This document shows positions 27,657-40,206 of a stretch of 64,000 nucleotides of DNA, one piece after another. The translations under genes and the position numbers were made by a program. How positions within the stretch are numbered: the first letter of the stretch is position 1; each line of letters starts with the position of its first letter. The notes under the pieces were generated by a model. That model ran no database searches, was not told the origin of the DNA, and saw only the letters and a program-made list of their open reading frames with translations. Location: assembly GCF_042648965.1 (NCBI RefSeq), contig NZ_JBHRYJ010000001.1, positions 1,944,454 to 2,008,453 on the forward strand, read 5' to 3'. The DNA is from Ferrovibrio xuzhouensis. GTDB taxonomy: Bacteria > Pseudomonadota > Alphaproteobacteria > Ferrovibrionales > Ferrovibrionaceae.

Positions 27657-28373
27657 GTGTCTGACGACGAGTCCGCGGCCGCGTCACGGCGCCTGATCTA
27701 CGGGCGCCGGCGCGGCCGCAAGCTTTCTCCGGCCCGCGAAAGCCGCATGGCCGACTGGCTGCCGCGCGTCAGCTTCGTGCTGCCGCCTGAAGGTCAGCCG
27801 CTCGATCCGGCCTCGCTGTTCGCCGTGCCGATGCGCGAGTATCGCGTCGAGGTCGGCTTCGGCGACGGCAGCCATCTGTTCGCGCTGGCCGAGGCGCATC
27901 CCGATATCGGCTTCATCGGCGTCGAGCCCTACGAGCACGGCGTCGCCAAGCTGGTCACCCGCATCGCCGCGAAAGTCGCCGCCGGCGGGCCGGACAATAT
28001 CCGCGTGCTGACGGACGACGCGCGGCTGCTGCTGAAAGCCCTGCCGGATGCCAGCCTTGCCGGTGGGTATGTGCTGTTCCCCGATCCCTGGCCGAAAAAA
28101 CGCCATCAGTGGCGCCGCATCGTCAATCCCGACACGCTGGCCGACTGGGCGCGGCTGCTTCCCCGGGGCCATGAACTGCGACTGGCGACGGACGTGCCGG
28201 ATTACCAGCGCTGGATGCTGCGCTGTATCCTCGGCGCGCCGCAGTTCGACTGGCAGGCGGCGGGCCGCGCCGACTGGCTGCAGCGGCCGGCCGACTGGCC
28301 GCCCAGCAAATACGAGCAGAAAGCCATCGCCGCCGGGCGGACCCCGCACTACTATCGTTTGCGCCGGGTCTAG
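27657..28373 (+). CDS. trmB: tRNA (guanine46-N7)-methyltransferase
   Basis: SAM-dependent enzyme making m7G46 in the tRNA variable loop; 238 residues. Motif I is VEVGFGDGSHL, with FIGVEPYEHGVAKL after it, the catalytic region is LFPDPWPKKRHQWRRIV, and the C-terminal YEQKAIAAGRTPHYY is a TrmB signature. GTG 27657 begins immediately after the metK stop, so translation is likely coupled. The stop codon lies inside the first unit of a palindromic repeat cluster. Confidence 0.94.
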   Translation: MSDDESAAASRRLIYGRRRGRKLSPARESRMADWLPRVSFVLPPEGQPLDPASLFAVPMREYRVEVGFGDGSHLFALAEAHPDIGFIGVEPYEHGVAKLVTRIAAKVAAGGPDNIRVLTDDARLLLKALPDASLAGGYVLFPDPWPKKRHQWRRIVNPDTLADWARLLPRGHELRLATDVPDYQRWMLRCILGAPQFDWQAAGRADWLQRPADWPPSKYEQKAIAAGRTPHYYRLRRV

Positions 28374-28466
28374 CCGGCGCGGGTATCGCCTCCGCCGGCT
28401 CTAGCCGGCGCGGGTATCGCCTCCGCCGGCGAGAAGCCGGCGCGGGTATCGTCTGCGCCGGGTCTG
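28371..28466. repeat. tandem palindromic repeats (about 31 bp, three units plus a partial)
   Basis: Units start at 28371, 28402 and about 28434 and share AGCCGGCGCGGGTATCG followed by a short spacer and CGCCGGC in the first two. Each unit can fold into a 7-bp GC stem (GCCGGCG with CGCCGGC) and a loop of about 13 bases, as in REP-like elements. The downstream end (28446-28466) also repeats the last 20 or so bases of trmB with two changes, so the array looks like a slipped duplication of the gene's 3' end. Confidence 0.8.
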
Positions 28467-28490
28467 ACCCGGGCCGAAAGCGGAGGTCGC

Positions 28491-29123
28491 ATGGCGGTCC
28501 GTCTGGGCGCTGCCGCCGTAATGGCGGCGATTCTTGCCACGCTGGCCGTGCTGGTCGCGCGTGCCGTGGTCGACCCGCCGGTGGTGCCCGATATCGCCGG
28601 CCGCGAATCCTTCCTGTTCCAGCATCTCGCGCTCGCCGCCGCCGCGGCGCTGGTCTATCAGGTCGCCTTTCTCGCCGGCGGCGACCTGCCGGAGTATCGC
28701 AGCGGCCTCAACTGGGGCGGCGGCGGCTTCGCGGCCACCGTGGTGGCGCCGCTGCTGGCGCTGCCGCAGCTGCCGGCCGGCGTGCTGCCGCTGCATGACG
28801 GCCCCGTGCTGCTGTTCTGGCTGACCACGGTGGCACTGACCGGCACCGGCCTGTGGCTGCTGTTGCGGGACGGCGGCCCGCTGCGCGGCGATCCGCGCGC
28901 CCGCATGCTCGGCGGCCTGCTGCTGGTGCTGCCCGGCCTGCTGGCGCCGGCGCCGCCGCTGCCGGGCGATCTGGTCGCGGGCGATGTGAAGACCGATCCG
29001 CTGCTGTCGATGACGACGGGTGGCGACATGCTGCTGATGCTGGGCCTCAACCTGCTGTTCTGGCTGGCGCTGGGTCTCGCCTCGGTGCTGGCGGCCCGCC
29101 GGGTGGTGCATCGGGCCAGCTAG
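28491..29123 (+). CDS. membrane protein of unknown function
   Basis: A 210-residue, very hydrophobic protein with about five membrane segments (residues about 5-23, 44-63, 80-95, 105-125 and 180-203) and no recognised motif. ATG 28491 has a good GGAGG site 5 bp upstream. It is followed by cbtB after 64 bp, so it may belong to the cobalt-transport pair, but I know no cbt partner of this shape. No signal peptide or metal-binding His cluster is seen. Confidence 0.7.
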   Translation: MAVRLGAAAVMAAILATLAVLVARAVVDPPVVPDIAGRESFLFQHLALAAAAALVYQVAFLAGGDLPEYRSGLNWGGGGFAATVVAPLLALPQLPAGVLPLHDGPVLLFWLTTVALTGTGLWLLLRDGGPLRGDPRARMLGGLLLVLPGLLAPAPPLPGDLVAGDVKTDPLLSMTTGGDMLLMLGLNLLFWLALGLASVLAARRVVHRAS

Positions 29124-29187
29124 GGCCTTGGCGCAAGGCGATCGCTCGTCGTATGGTATTCCGACAGAGAATCAGGGACATACTGCC

Positions 29188-29376
29188 ATGCACAGCACTT
29201 CCGCCGTCTCCACCCAGAGCGCTGCCGGCACCGGCCGGCTGACCCAGGTCCTGCAGATCGGTCTCGCCGCTTTCCTCGGCGTTTTCCTGCTCTGGGGCGT
29301 CGGTTTTTCGCATATCGACGTGCTGCACAACGCCGCCCACGACACCCGCCATTCCAACGCCTTCCCCTGCCACTGA
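29188..29376 (+). CDS. cbtB: cobalt transporter subunit CbtB
   Basis: A 62-residue, single-helix membrane protein of the CbtB family. The C-terminal metal-binding pattern is HIDVLHNAAHDTRHSNAFPCH, with five His and one Cys. It is proposed to work with CbtA in cobalt uptake for B12 synthesis. ATG 29188 is the natural start; it lies 19 bp before cbtA. No cobalamin riboswitch is visible upstream. Confidence 0.9.
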   Translation: MHSTSAVSTQSAAGTGRLTQVLQIGLAAFLGVFLLWGVGFSHIDVLHNAAHDTRHSNAFPCH

Positions 29377-29395
29377 GCCGGGCGGCAGCGCGAAA

Positions 29396-30127
29396 ATGGC
29401 CCTGTTCCGCCGGATTTTCTTTGTCGCCGCCTTGGCCGGCCTGCTCGCTGGCCTGTTCGTGACCGCCCTGCACCAGGTCGGCACCGTGCCGGTGATCCTG
29501 AAGGCCGAGGTCTACGAGCAGGCTGCCGAGGCCCCGGCTGCGGCGCCGGCTGCCCACGACCACGGCGCGGCCGGCCATGACCATGCCGCCGCGGCCCACG
29601 ACCACGATTCCACGGCCTGGGAGCCGCGGGACGGCCTCGAGCGCACCGGTTACACGGCGCTGGCCGATATTCTCACCGGCATCGGCTTTGCCCTGCTGCT
29701 GGTCTGCGGCTATGCGCTGACCGGCACCCTGACCGGCCGCCAGACCGGCTGGCGCCAGGGCCTGCTCTGGGGCCTGGCCGGTTTTGCCGTCTTCACGCTG
29801 GCGCCGGGCCTCGGCCTGCGGCCGGAAATCCCCGGCACGGAAGCGGCGCCGCTGGCCGACCGGCAGATCTGGTGGCTGCTGACGGCGCTGGCCACCGCAG
29901 CCGCCCTGGCCCTGCTGGTGTTCGGCCGCCGCGCCAGCCTGGCCGTGCTGGCCGTGGCCCTGCTGGTGCTGCCCCATGTGATCGGTGCGCCGCTGCCGGT
30001 GGATTTCCACAGCGCGGCCCCCGAGGCGCTGGCCCACCGCTTTGCCGAGACCGCCTTCGCCACCAGCCTGCTGTTCTGGGCCGCACTGGGTGCCCTGACC
30101 GGGTATTTCTACCAGCGGTTCGGCTGA
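29396..30127 (+). CDS. cbtA: cobalt transporter subunit CbtA
   Basis: A 243-residue integral membrane protein with about six helices (FVAALAGLLAGLF, GIGFALLLVCGYALTG, GLLWGLAGFAVFTLAPGLGL and more). Between the first two helices lies a His/Asp/Ala-rich loop (AHDHGAAGHDH, AAHDHDS) that probably binds metal outside the membrane. CbtA pairs with CbtB in predicted cobalt uptake. The C-terminus ends in TGYFYQRFG. Confidence 0.9.
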   Translation: MALFRRIFFVAALAGLLAGLFVTALHQVGTVPVILKAEVYEQAAEAPAAAPAAHDHGAAGHDHAAAAHDHDSTAWEPRDGLERTGYTALADILTGIGFALLLVCGYALTGTLTGRQTGWRQGLLWGLAGFAVFTLAPGLGLRPEIPGTEAAPLADRQIWWLLTALATAAALALLVFGRRASLAVLAVALLVLPHVIGAPLPVDFHSAAPEALAHRFAETAFATSLLFWAALGALTGYFYQRFG

Positions 30128-30219
30128 GCCGCCGCCGGGGGCGGACGGGGCAGCGGACCCCAGTCCTGTTCGCCCCGCGTTCCGGCCGCGCCGGAGCGGG
30201 CGAATCCCGCAACTAGCTC

Positions 30220-30247
30220 TTGCATCGTATGGATTTGCCGCTATAAC
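30220..30247 (+). promoter_or_regulatory. promoter of the rimP-nusA-infB operon
   Basis: TTGCAT (30220-30225), 16 bp, TATAAC (30242-30247) form a good sigma-70-type promoter in the gap before rimP. Transcription would start near 30254 and give a leader of about 170 bases. Confidence 0.55.
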
Positions 30248-30296
30248 AGCGTCCGACATTGCTGGTCTGGTCCAGACTTGGATCGGGGATTTACGA

Positions 30297-30330
30297 ATGG
30301 GCCAGCCGGCCCATTTTTCATTTGGCCGGC
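30297..30330 (+). promoter_or_regulatory. attenuator-like hairpins in the rimP leader
   Basis: A perfect 7-bp hairpin (30297-30303 with 30308-30314, 4-base loop) is followed by five T's (30314-30318), the form of an intrinsic terminator inside the leader. The segment GCCGGCC (30305-30311) can instead pair with GGCCGGC (30324-30330), which would break the terminator. This suggests regulated read-through into rimP-nusA. Between cbtA and rimP I see no gene. Confidence 0.5.
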
Positions 30331-30423
30331 GCGGGAACCCACCACTTCGCTCCCGATACTTTGCTCCCGGTCCACGGGCCGGCCTGTTTCAGACGGATGA
30401 TTGACGAGGGGAATGGCCGGCGC

Positions 30424-30987
30424 ATGGATGCGATGGCTCGGATTGCGGACATGATTGCGCCCACGCTGGATGCGATGGGCTTTCTGCTCGTTCGCGTCAA
30501 GCTGGTTGGCACGCAGCGGCCGACCCTGCAGATCATGTTCGAACGCGACAGCGGCGGCGCCCCCCATGACGGTGGCGTCACCGTCGACGATTGCGCCGAT
30601 GTCAGCCGCGCGGTCAGCGCCGTGCTCGATGTCGAGGATCCGATCGCCGGTGCCTATCGCCTGGAAGTCTCCTCGCCGGGCCTCGACCGGCCGCTGATGA
30701 AGCCGGCCGATTTCGAGCGCTTCAAGGGTTTTGCCGCCAAGGTCGAGCTGGGCCGCCCGCTCGATGGGCGCAAGCGCTTCCAGGGCCGCATCGTCGGCCT
30801 GGAGGGCGACACGATCGTGCTGCGTGACGAGGAGAACGGCGCGGAATACCGCCTGCCGCATGCAGAGATCGCCGGCGCCAAGCTGATGCTGACCGACGAC
30901 CTGATCGCCGCCAGTGCGGCGCTGCGGGCCGGTCGCGAGGGTGTGGCGCAGGGTGCAACCATGGGCGGCGATGCCGCCGCGGAATGA
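30424..30987 (+). CDS. rimP: ribosome maturation factor RimP
   Basis: Needed for 30S maturation; 187 residues. The N-terminal domain shows ARIADMIAPTLDAMGFLLVRV and the YRLEVSSPGLDRPL signature, the C-terminal domain the SH3-like GRIVGLEGDTIVL segment. The start at ATG 30424 has AGGGGAA about 10 bp upstream; in-frame ATGs at 30397 and 30433 are possible. It heads the conserved rimP-nusA-ylxR-infB-rbfA-truB-rpsO-pnp operon. Confidence 0.93.
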   Translation: MDAMARIADMIAPTLDAMGFLLVRVKLVGTQRPTLQIMFERDSGGAPHDGGVTVDDCADVSRAVSAVLDVEDPIAGAYRLEVSSPGLDRPLMKPADFERFKGFAAKVELGRPLDGRKRFQGRIVGLEGDTIVLRDEENGAEYRLPHAEIAGAKLMLTDDLIAASAALRAGREGVAQGATMGGDAAAE

Positions 30988-31040
30988 CAACAGCCTTGAT
31001 GACAACAGTCTTTAGGTAATTGGTTCGAGGAACAGGATCG

Positions 31041-32577
<1,537 letters not shown>

Positions 32578-32585
<8 letters not shown>

Positions 32586-33048
32586 CGCCCCCCAGGGTCC
32601 GCGCCGCCGGTGTCTGCTGACCGGCGCGCGGACCATGCCGGACCGGCTGCTGCGTTTCGCCGTCGATACGACGGGCGCGGTGGTGCCGGACCCGGCACGG
32701 CGGATGCCCGGGCGTGGCCTGTGGCTGATGCCGGCACCCGGCGCCGTGGCGACGGCGGCAGCCAAGGGCCTGTTTGCCCGCGGCGCGAAACGCAAGGTGC
32801 GGGTGGCCGACGATCTGGCCGGCCGCACCTGGCAGGCCTGGATCGCTCATGCGGCGGCCCAGGTGACGGCAGCCCGGCGTGCCGGGCTGGTTCTGGCCGG
32901 GACGGCCGCAGCCGACGGGACGGATGTCCTGGCGGCGGACGCGGCGGCGCTCGGTTTCGGGCGTCTGGTGCTGCGGCCTTCGCCGCTCGCCCGGCGCCTG
33001 GCGGCCGATCTGGCGCTGCTCGCGGCGCTGGGGCCGATGGATGGTTGA
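32578..33048 (+). CDS. YlxR-family RNA-binding protein (DUF448)
   Basis: A 156-residue protein of the YlxR family found between nusA and infB in many bacteria. The N-terminal domain reads RRCLLTGARTMPDRLLRFAV and later PGRGLWLMP (family GRGLW motif). The remaining part, about 90 residues, resembles the L7Ae-like RNA-binding extension common in alphaproteobacteria (ARRAGLVLAGTAAADG). ATG 32578 overlaps the nusA stop by 8 bp. Confidence 0.85.
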
Positions 33049-33136
33049 CGGCCCGCCCCCGGCGGTGCCAAGTGCGTGGCCCGATGTCGGGCCGGGTATG
33101 AAGAAGTTGTGAAGCGGTAGGCGGAAGCGGACAAGT

Positions 33137-35989
<2,853 letters not shown>

Positions 35990-36047
35990 GCGCAGCCTTT
36001 CGGTCTGGATTCTGGCATCGGTCTGATTCTGGTGGAGTGAACGGATC

Positions 36048-36497
36048 ATGGCGCAGCGGGGCAGACGCGCCGGCGACGGCGTACGCATGCAGCAGGCGGC
36101 AGACGCGGCCGGCGGCCGCACCCAGCGGCAGCTGCGGGTCGGCGAGGAATTGCGCCACGTGCTGTCCCAGGTGCTGATGGAGGGTCATTTCCGCGACCCC
36201 GATCTCGTCGGCATGTCGGTCACGGTGACCGAAGTCCGCGTCAGTCCCGACCTCAAGGCGGCCACCGCCTTCGTGATGCCGCTGGGCGGCCAGGCGACCG
36301 ACAAGATCATCGCCGCGCTGAACCGTGCCCAGGCCTTCATCCGCGGCGAGGCGGCACGCCGCATCGACCTGCGCTTCGCGCCGAGCCTGTCCTTCAAGCC
36401 CGACCACAGTTTCGACGAGGCCGACCACGTCAACCGCCTGCTGCAGCGGCCCGAGGTCCAGGCCGACCTGCGGAAAGACGAGTCCGGCGAGGAATGA
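36048..36497 (+). CDS. rbfA: ribosome-binding factor A
   Basis: KH-like assembly factor for the 30S subunit, 149 residues. The family core begins with RQLRVGEELRHVLSQVLMEG and includes VTVTEVRVSPDLKAATAFV and LRFAPSLSFKPDHSFDEADHV. It lies 58 bp after infB and overlaps truB by 4 bp (ATGA). Confidence 0.95.
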   Translation: MAQRGRRAGDGVRMQQAADAAGGRTQRQLRVGEELRHVLSQVLMEGHFRDPDLVGMSVTVTEVRVSPDLKAATAFVMPLGGQATDKIIAALNRAQAFIRGEAARRIDLRFAPSLSFKPDHSFDEADHVNRLLQRPEVQADLRKDESGEE

Positions 36498-37420
36498 GCC
36501 GCAAACCGCGAGGCCGGCCGGTCAACGGCTGGATCATCCTCGACAAACCGCTCGGCCTGACCTCGACGCAATGCGTTGGCAAGGTCCGCCGCCTGACCGA
36601 TGCCGCCAAGGCCGGCCACGGCGGCACGCTCGACCCGCTGGCCTCGGGCATCCTGCCGATCGCGCTCGGCGAGGCGACCAAGACGGTCGCTTACGTGATG
36701 GGCTCGGGCAAGACCTACCGGTTCACCGTGCGCTGGGGCATTGCCACCGCCACCGACGATGCCGAGGGCGAGGTCACCGCAACCTCCGATATCCGCCCCG
36801 ACCGGGCCGCCATCCTCGCCATGCTGCCGGGTTTCGAGGGCGAGATCCTGCAGAAGCCGCCGGCCTATTCGGCGCTGAAGATCGACGGCCGCCGGGCCTA
36901 TGACCTCGCCCGGGCCCATAGTCAGGGGCGGGGGGAAGCGCCCGATCTCGCCCCCCGGCCGATCCGGATCGACCGGCTGGCCCTGGCGGACATGCCGGAT
37001 ACGGACCATGCCGTCTTCGAGGTCGATTGCGGAAAAGGCGCCTATGTCCGTGCCCTGGCTCGGGATTTCGGCCAGGCCCTGGGCACCTGCGGCCATGTCG
37101 TCGCCCTGCGCCGGACCCGGGTCGGCCGGTTCGACGAAAGCCGGGCGTTTTCGCTGGATTCACTGGCGGAACTGTGCCAAAAGGACGCCGCGCACGCGTA
37201 TCTGTTGCCGGTTGAAACCGCGCTGGACGACATCCCGGCCCTGGTTGTGACCGGCCCTCAGGCCGACCGCCTCAGGCACGGCCAGCCGATACGGATCGCG
37301 CTCGCGGGTCCCGGACTTCCGCCGGAAGGTGAGCTCCTGGTGAAAGCCGACGGCAAGGCCGTCGGCCTGGCCGAGCGTATCGCCGATGAGGTTCGCCCGT
37401 TGCGTTTGTTCAATCTATGA
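36494..37420 (+). CDS. truB: tRNA pseudouridine-55 synthase
   Basis: Makes pseudouridine 55 in the T-loop of tRNAs; 308 residues. The catalytic Asp lies in GGTLDPLASGILPIALG, and KTYRFTVRWG and KPPAYSALKIDGRRAYDLAR are typical. It has the short C-terminal PUA-like segment of proteobacterial TruB. It is coupled to rbfA by the 4-bp overlap, and rpsO starts 19 bp later. Confidence 0.96.
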   Translation: MSRKPRGRPVNGWIILDKPLGLTSTQCVGKVRRLTDAAKAGHGGTLDPLASGILPIALGEATKTVAYVMGSGKTYRFTVRWGIATATDDAEGEVTATSDIRPDRAAILAMLPGFEGEILQKPPAYSALKIDGRRAYDLARAHSQGRGEAPDLAPRPIRIDRLALADMPDTDHAVFEVDCGKGAYVRALARDFGQALGTCGHVVALRRTRVGRFDESRAFSLDSLAELCQKDAAHAYLLPVETALDDIPALVVTGPQADRLRHGQPIRIALAGPGLPPEGELLVKADGKAVGLAERIADEVRPLRLFNL

Positions 37421-37439
37421 TGTCGCGGAGACGTAACTC

Positions 37440-37709
37440 ATGACGATTACTGCTGACCGCAAGACCGCGCTCATCGGCGAATTTGCCACCAAGAAGGGCG
37501 ATACCGGTTCTCCGGAAGTCCAGGTGGCGGTGCTCACCGAGCGGATCAACAACCTCACCGAACACTTCAAGACCCACAAGAAGGACGTGCACTCGCGTCG
37601 CGGCCTGCTGATGATGGTCAGCCGCCGCCGCAGCCTGCTCGACTATCTGAAGAAGAACGAGACGCCGCGCTATGACGCGCTGATCCAGCGTCTGGGTCTC
37701 CGCAAGTAA
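37440..37709 (+). CDS. rpsO: 30S ribosomal protein S15
   Basis: Primary 16S rRNA binder of the central domain, 89 residues, family length. Typical sequence: FATKKGDTGSPEVQVAVLTERI, LTEHFKTHKKDVHSRRGLLMMV and RRRSLLDYLKK. GGAGACG precedes the ATG. A 265-bp gap with two long hairpins separates it from pnp. Confidence 0.97.
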   Translation: MTITADRKTALIGEFATKKGDTGSPEVQVAVLTERINNLTEHFKTHKKDVHSRRGLLMMVSRRRSLLDYLKKNETPRYDALIQRLGLRK

Positions 37710-37768
37710 CAGGATGGCGGCTGACGCGACAGGTACTGCGCGCAGCCGTATTCCGGACACGACAGGTC

Positions 37769-37804
37769 ACGCCCGCCACCGGCGCAAAAGCCGGCGGCGG
37801 GCGT
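37769..37804 (+). promoter_or_regulatory. long rpsO-pnp intergenic hairpin
   Basis: A 15-bp stem with one mismatch (37769-37783 with 37790-37804) and a 6-base A-rich loop. There is no T-run after it, so it fits an RNA-processing hairpin better than a terminator. In E. coli the same gap carries an RNase III site used for PNPase autoregulation. Confidence 0.5.
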
Positions 37805-37831
37805 TGGTCGTTCTGGCGTAGTCCGGTCAGG

Positions 37832-37859
37832 CCGGCATCCGGGATGGGCCCGATGCCGG
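37832..37859 (+). promoter_or_regulatory. second hairpin in the pnp leader
   Basis: A perfect 8-bp stem (37832-37839 with 37852-37859) closes a 12-base loop that itself can pair GGG with CCC. It sits about 115 bases before the pnp start. Confidence 0.4.
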
Positions 37860-37974
37860 TTCGCCGAAAGCGACCGCTTCATGGTCGCAACGGCCGGGCG
37901 GGAGGCGATGGGCGCCGTCTCGCCGGGTACCGCGCGTCAGGGACGCCGGCACCTTAGAAGGAAGAAGGTTAGAT

Positions 37975-40125
37975 ATGTTCAACATCCACAAGACTGAACT
38001 GATGTGGGGCGGCCGCAAGCTGGTCATCGAGACCGGCAAGGTGGCGCGTCAGGCCGATGGCGCCGTGATGGTGACCTATGGCGACACCATCGTGCTGTGC
38101 ACCGCCGTGGCGGCCAAGTCGCCGAAGCCCGGCGTCGATTTTTTCCCGCTGACCGTGAACTACCAGGAAAAGACGTTCGCGGCCGGCAAGATCCCCGGCG
38201 GTTTCTTCAAGCGTGAAGGCCGGCCGAGCGAGAAGGAGACGCTGACCTCGCGTCTGATCGATCGCCCGATCCGCCCGCTGTTCGCCGATGGCTTCCGCAA
38301 CGAGACCCAGGTCGTCGCCACCGTGCTGTCGCATGACCTCGAGAACGATCCGGACATCGTCGCCATGATCGGCGCGTCGGCCGCGCTCACCATCTCGGGC
38401 ATTCCGTTCATGGGCCCGATCGGCGGCGCCCGCGTCGCCTATGTCAACGGCGAATACGTGCTGAACCCGACCAAGACCCAGCTGACTGAAGCGGGCAACA
38501 AGCTCGATCTGGTCGTCGCCGGCACCGCCGACGCCGTCCTCATGGTCGAGTCCGAAGCCCAGCAGCTGCCGGAAGACGTCATGCTCGGCGCCGTGATGTT
38601 CGGCCACAAGGGCTTCCAGCCGGTCATCGAAGCGATCATCGGCCTCGCCGAGCGGGCCGCCAAGGACGCGATGCCGCTGTCCGAGCGCACCGGTTATGAA
38701 ACCGCCTTCAAGAAGCTGCAGGATTCGGGCCTCGAAGCCGAACTGCGCGTCGCCTATGAAGAGAAGGTCAAGCAGGCCCGCTACGCCAAGGTCGGCGAAG
38801 TGAAGGCCAAGGCCAAGGCCCTGTTCGCGGACACTGATGCCAACCCGGTCGACGTTTCCGATGCCTTCAAGCATCTCGAGGCCCAGGTCGTGCGCTTCAA
38901 CATCCTCGACACCGGCCTGCGCATCGACGGTCGCGACACCAAGACCGTGCGTCCGATCGTGTCGGAAGTCGGCGTGCTGCCGCGTGCCCATGGCGCCGCG
39001 CTGTTCACCCGTGGCGAGACCCAGGCGCTGGTGGTCACCACGCTGGGTACCGGCACCGACGAGCAGATCATCGACGCGCTCGACGGCGAATACCGCGAAG
39101 CCTTCATGCTGCACTACAACTTCCCGCCCTACTCGGTCGGTGAAGCCGGTCGCATGGGCTCGCCCGGCCGTCGCGAAATCGGCCACGGCAAGCTGGCCTG
39201 GCGCGCCGTACGGCCGCTGCTGCCGGCGAAGGAAGAGTTCCCCTACACGATCCGCGTCGTCTCGGAGATCACCGAGTCGAACGGCTCCTCGTCGATGGCC
39301 ACCGTCTGCGGCAGCTCGCTGGCGCTGATGGATGCCGGCGTGCCGCTGAAGGCGCCGGTGGCGGGCATCGCCATGGGCCTGATCCTCGAGGGCGAGCGGT
39401 TCGCCGTGCTGTCGGACATCCTCGGCGACGAGGATCATCTCGGCGACATGGACTTCAAGGTGGCCGGTACCGACGAGGGCATCACGGCCCTGCAGATGGA
39501 CATCAAGATCGCCGGCATCACCGAGGAGATCATGCGGGTCGCGCTTGGCCAGGCCAAGGACGGCCGCATCCATATCCTGGGTGAGATGGCCAAGGCGATT
39601 TCGCAGAACCGCACCGGCGTCAAGGAAAACGCGCCGCGCATAACCACCATCACGGTGCCGAAGGACAAGATCCGCGAAGTGATCGGGTCGGGCGGCAAGG
39701 TGATCCGCGAGATCGTCGAGAAGACCGGCACCAAGATCGACATCGAGGACGATGGCACGATCAAGATCGCCTCGTCGGATCCGGCCGCTGCGGATGCCGC
39801 GATCCAGTGGATCAAGTCGATCGTCTCGGAACCCGAGGTCGGCGTGATCTACAAGGGCAAGGTCGTCAAGATCGTCGACTTCGGCGCCTTCGTGAACTTC
39901 TTCGGCAGCCGCGACGGCCTGGTGCATGTCTCGGAGATGGCGTCGCGGCGCGTCAACAAGCCGAGCGACGTCGTCGCCGAAGGCCAGGAAGTGCGCGTCA
40001 AGGTGCTCGGCATCGACGAGCGCGGCAAGGTGCGCCTCTCCATGAAGGTCGTCGACCAGGAGACCGGCGAAGACCTGTCGCTGCGCAAGGGCGAGCCGAC
40101 CGACGAGGCCGCGCAGGCTGAATAG
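37975..40125 (+). CDS. pnp: polyribonucleotide nucleotidyltransferase (PNPase)
   Basis: Phosphorolytic 3'-5' exoribonuclease, 716 residues. Two RNase PH-like domains (with GGFFKREGRPSEKETLTSRLIDRP in the first, and FPPYSVGEAGRMGSPGRREIGHG and SSSMATVCGSSLALMDAGVP in the second) flank a helical linker. A KH domain (IREVIGSGGKVIREIVEKTG) and an S1 domain (GVIYKGKVVKIVDFGAFVNF) follow. The ribosome site AAGGAAGAAGG is strong. It is the last gene of the operon. Confidence 0.97.
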   Translation: MFNIHKTELMWGGRKLVIETGKVARQADGAVMVTYGDTIVLCTAVAAKSPKPGVDFFPLTVNYQEKTFAAGKIPGGFFKREGRPSEKETLTSRLIDRPIRPLFADGFRNETQVVATVLSHDLENDPDIVAMIGASAALTISGIPFMGPIGGARVAYVNGEYVLNPTKTQLTEAGNKLDLVVAGTADAVLMVESEAQQLPEDVMLGAVMFGHKGFQPVIEAIIGLAERAAKDAMPLSERTGYETAFKKLQDSGLEAELRVAYEEKVKQARYAKVGEVKAKAKALFADTDANPVDVSDAFKHLEAQVVRFNILDTGLRIDGRDTKTVRPIVSEVGVLPRAHGAALFTRGETQALVVTTLGTGTDEQIIDALDGEYREAFMLHYNFPPYSVGEAGRMGSPGRREIGHGKLAWRAVRPLLPAKEEFPYTIRVVSEITESNGSSSMATVCGSSLALMDAGVPLKAPVAGIAMGLILEGERFAVLSDILGDEDHLGDMDFKVAGTDEGITALQMDIKIAGITEEIMRVALGQAKDGRIHILGEMAKAISQNRTGVKENAPRITTITVPKDKIREVIGSGGKVIREIVEKTGTKIDIEDDGTIKIASSDPAAADAAIQWIKSIVSEPEVGVIYKGKVVKIVDFGAFVNFFGSRDGLVHVSEMASRRVNKPSDVVAEGQEVRVKVLGIDERGKVRLSMKVVDQETGEDLSLRKGEPTDEAAQAE

Positions 40126-40165
40126 GCTTGGCCGAGTGATCCTCCGCCGCAAGGCGGGACATGCG

Positions 40166-40200
40166 AAAGGGCCGGGAGCAATCCCGGCCCTTTTCTTTTT
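40166..40200 (+). terminator. strong intrinsic terminator after pnp
   Basis: A perfect 12-bp stem (40166-40177 with 40182-40193), GCAA tetraloop and T-rich tail TTTTCTTTTT. It ends the rimP-pnp operon 40 bp after the pnp stop. Confidence 0.95.
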
Positions 40201-40206
40201 GTCCGC

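Noticed and set aside
29124..29187. Cobalamin riboswitch before cbtB
   Set aside because: The gap is 64 bp, too short, and no B12-box-like sequence is present there or before the preceding gene.
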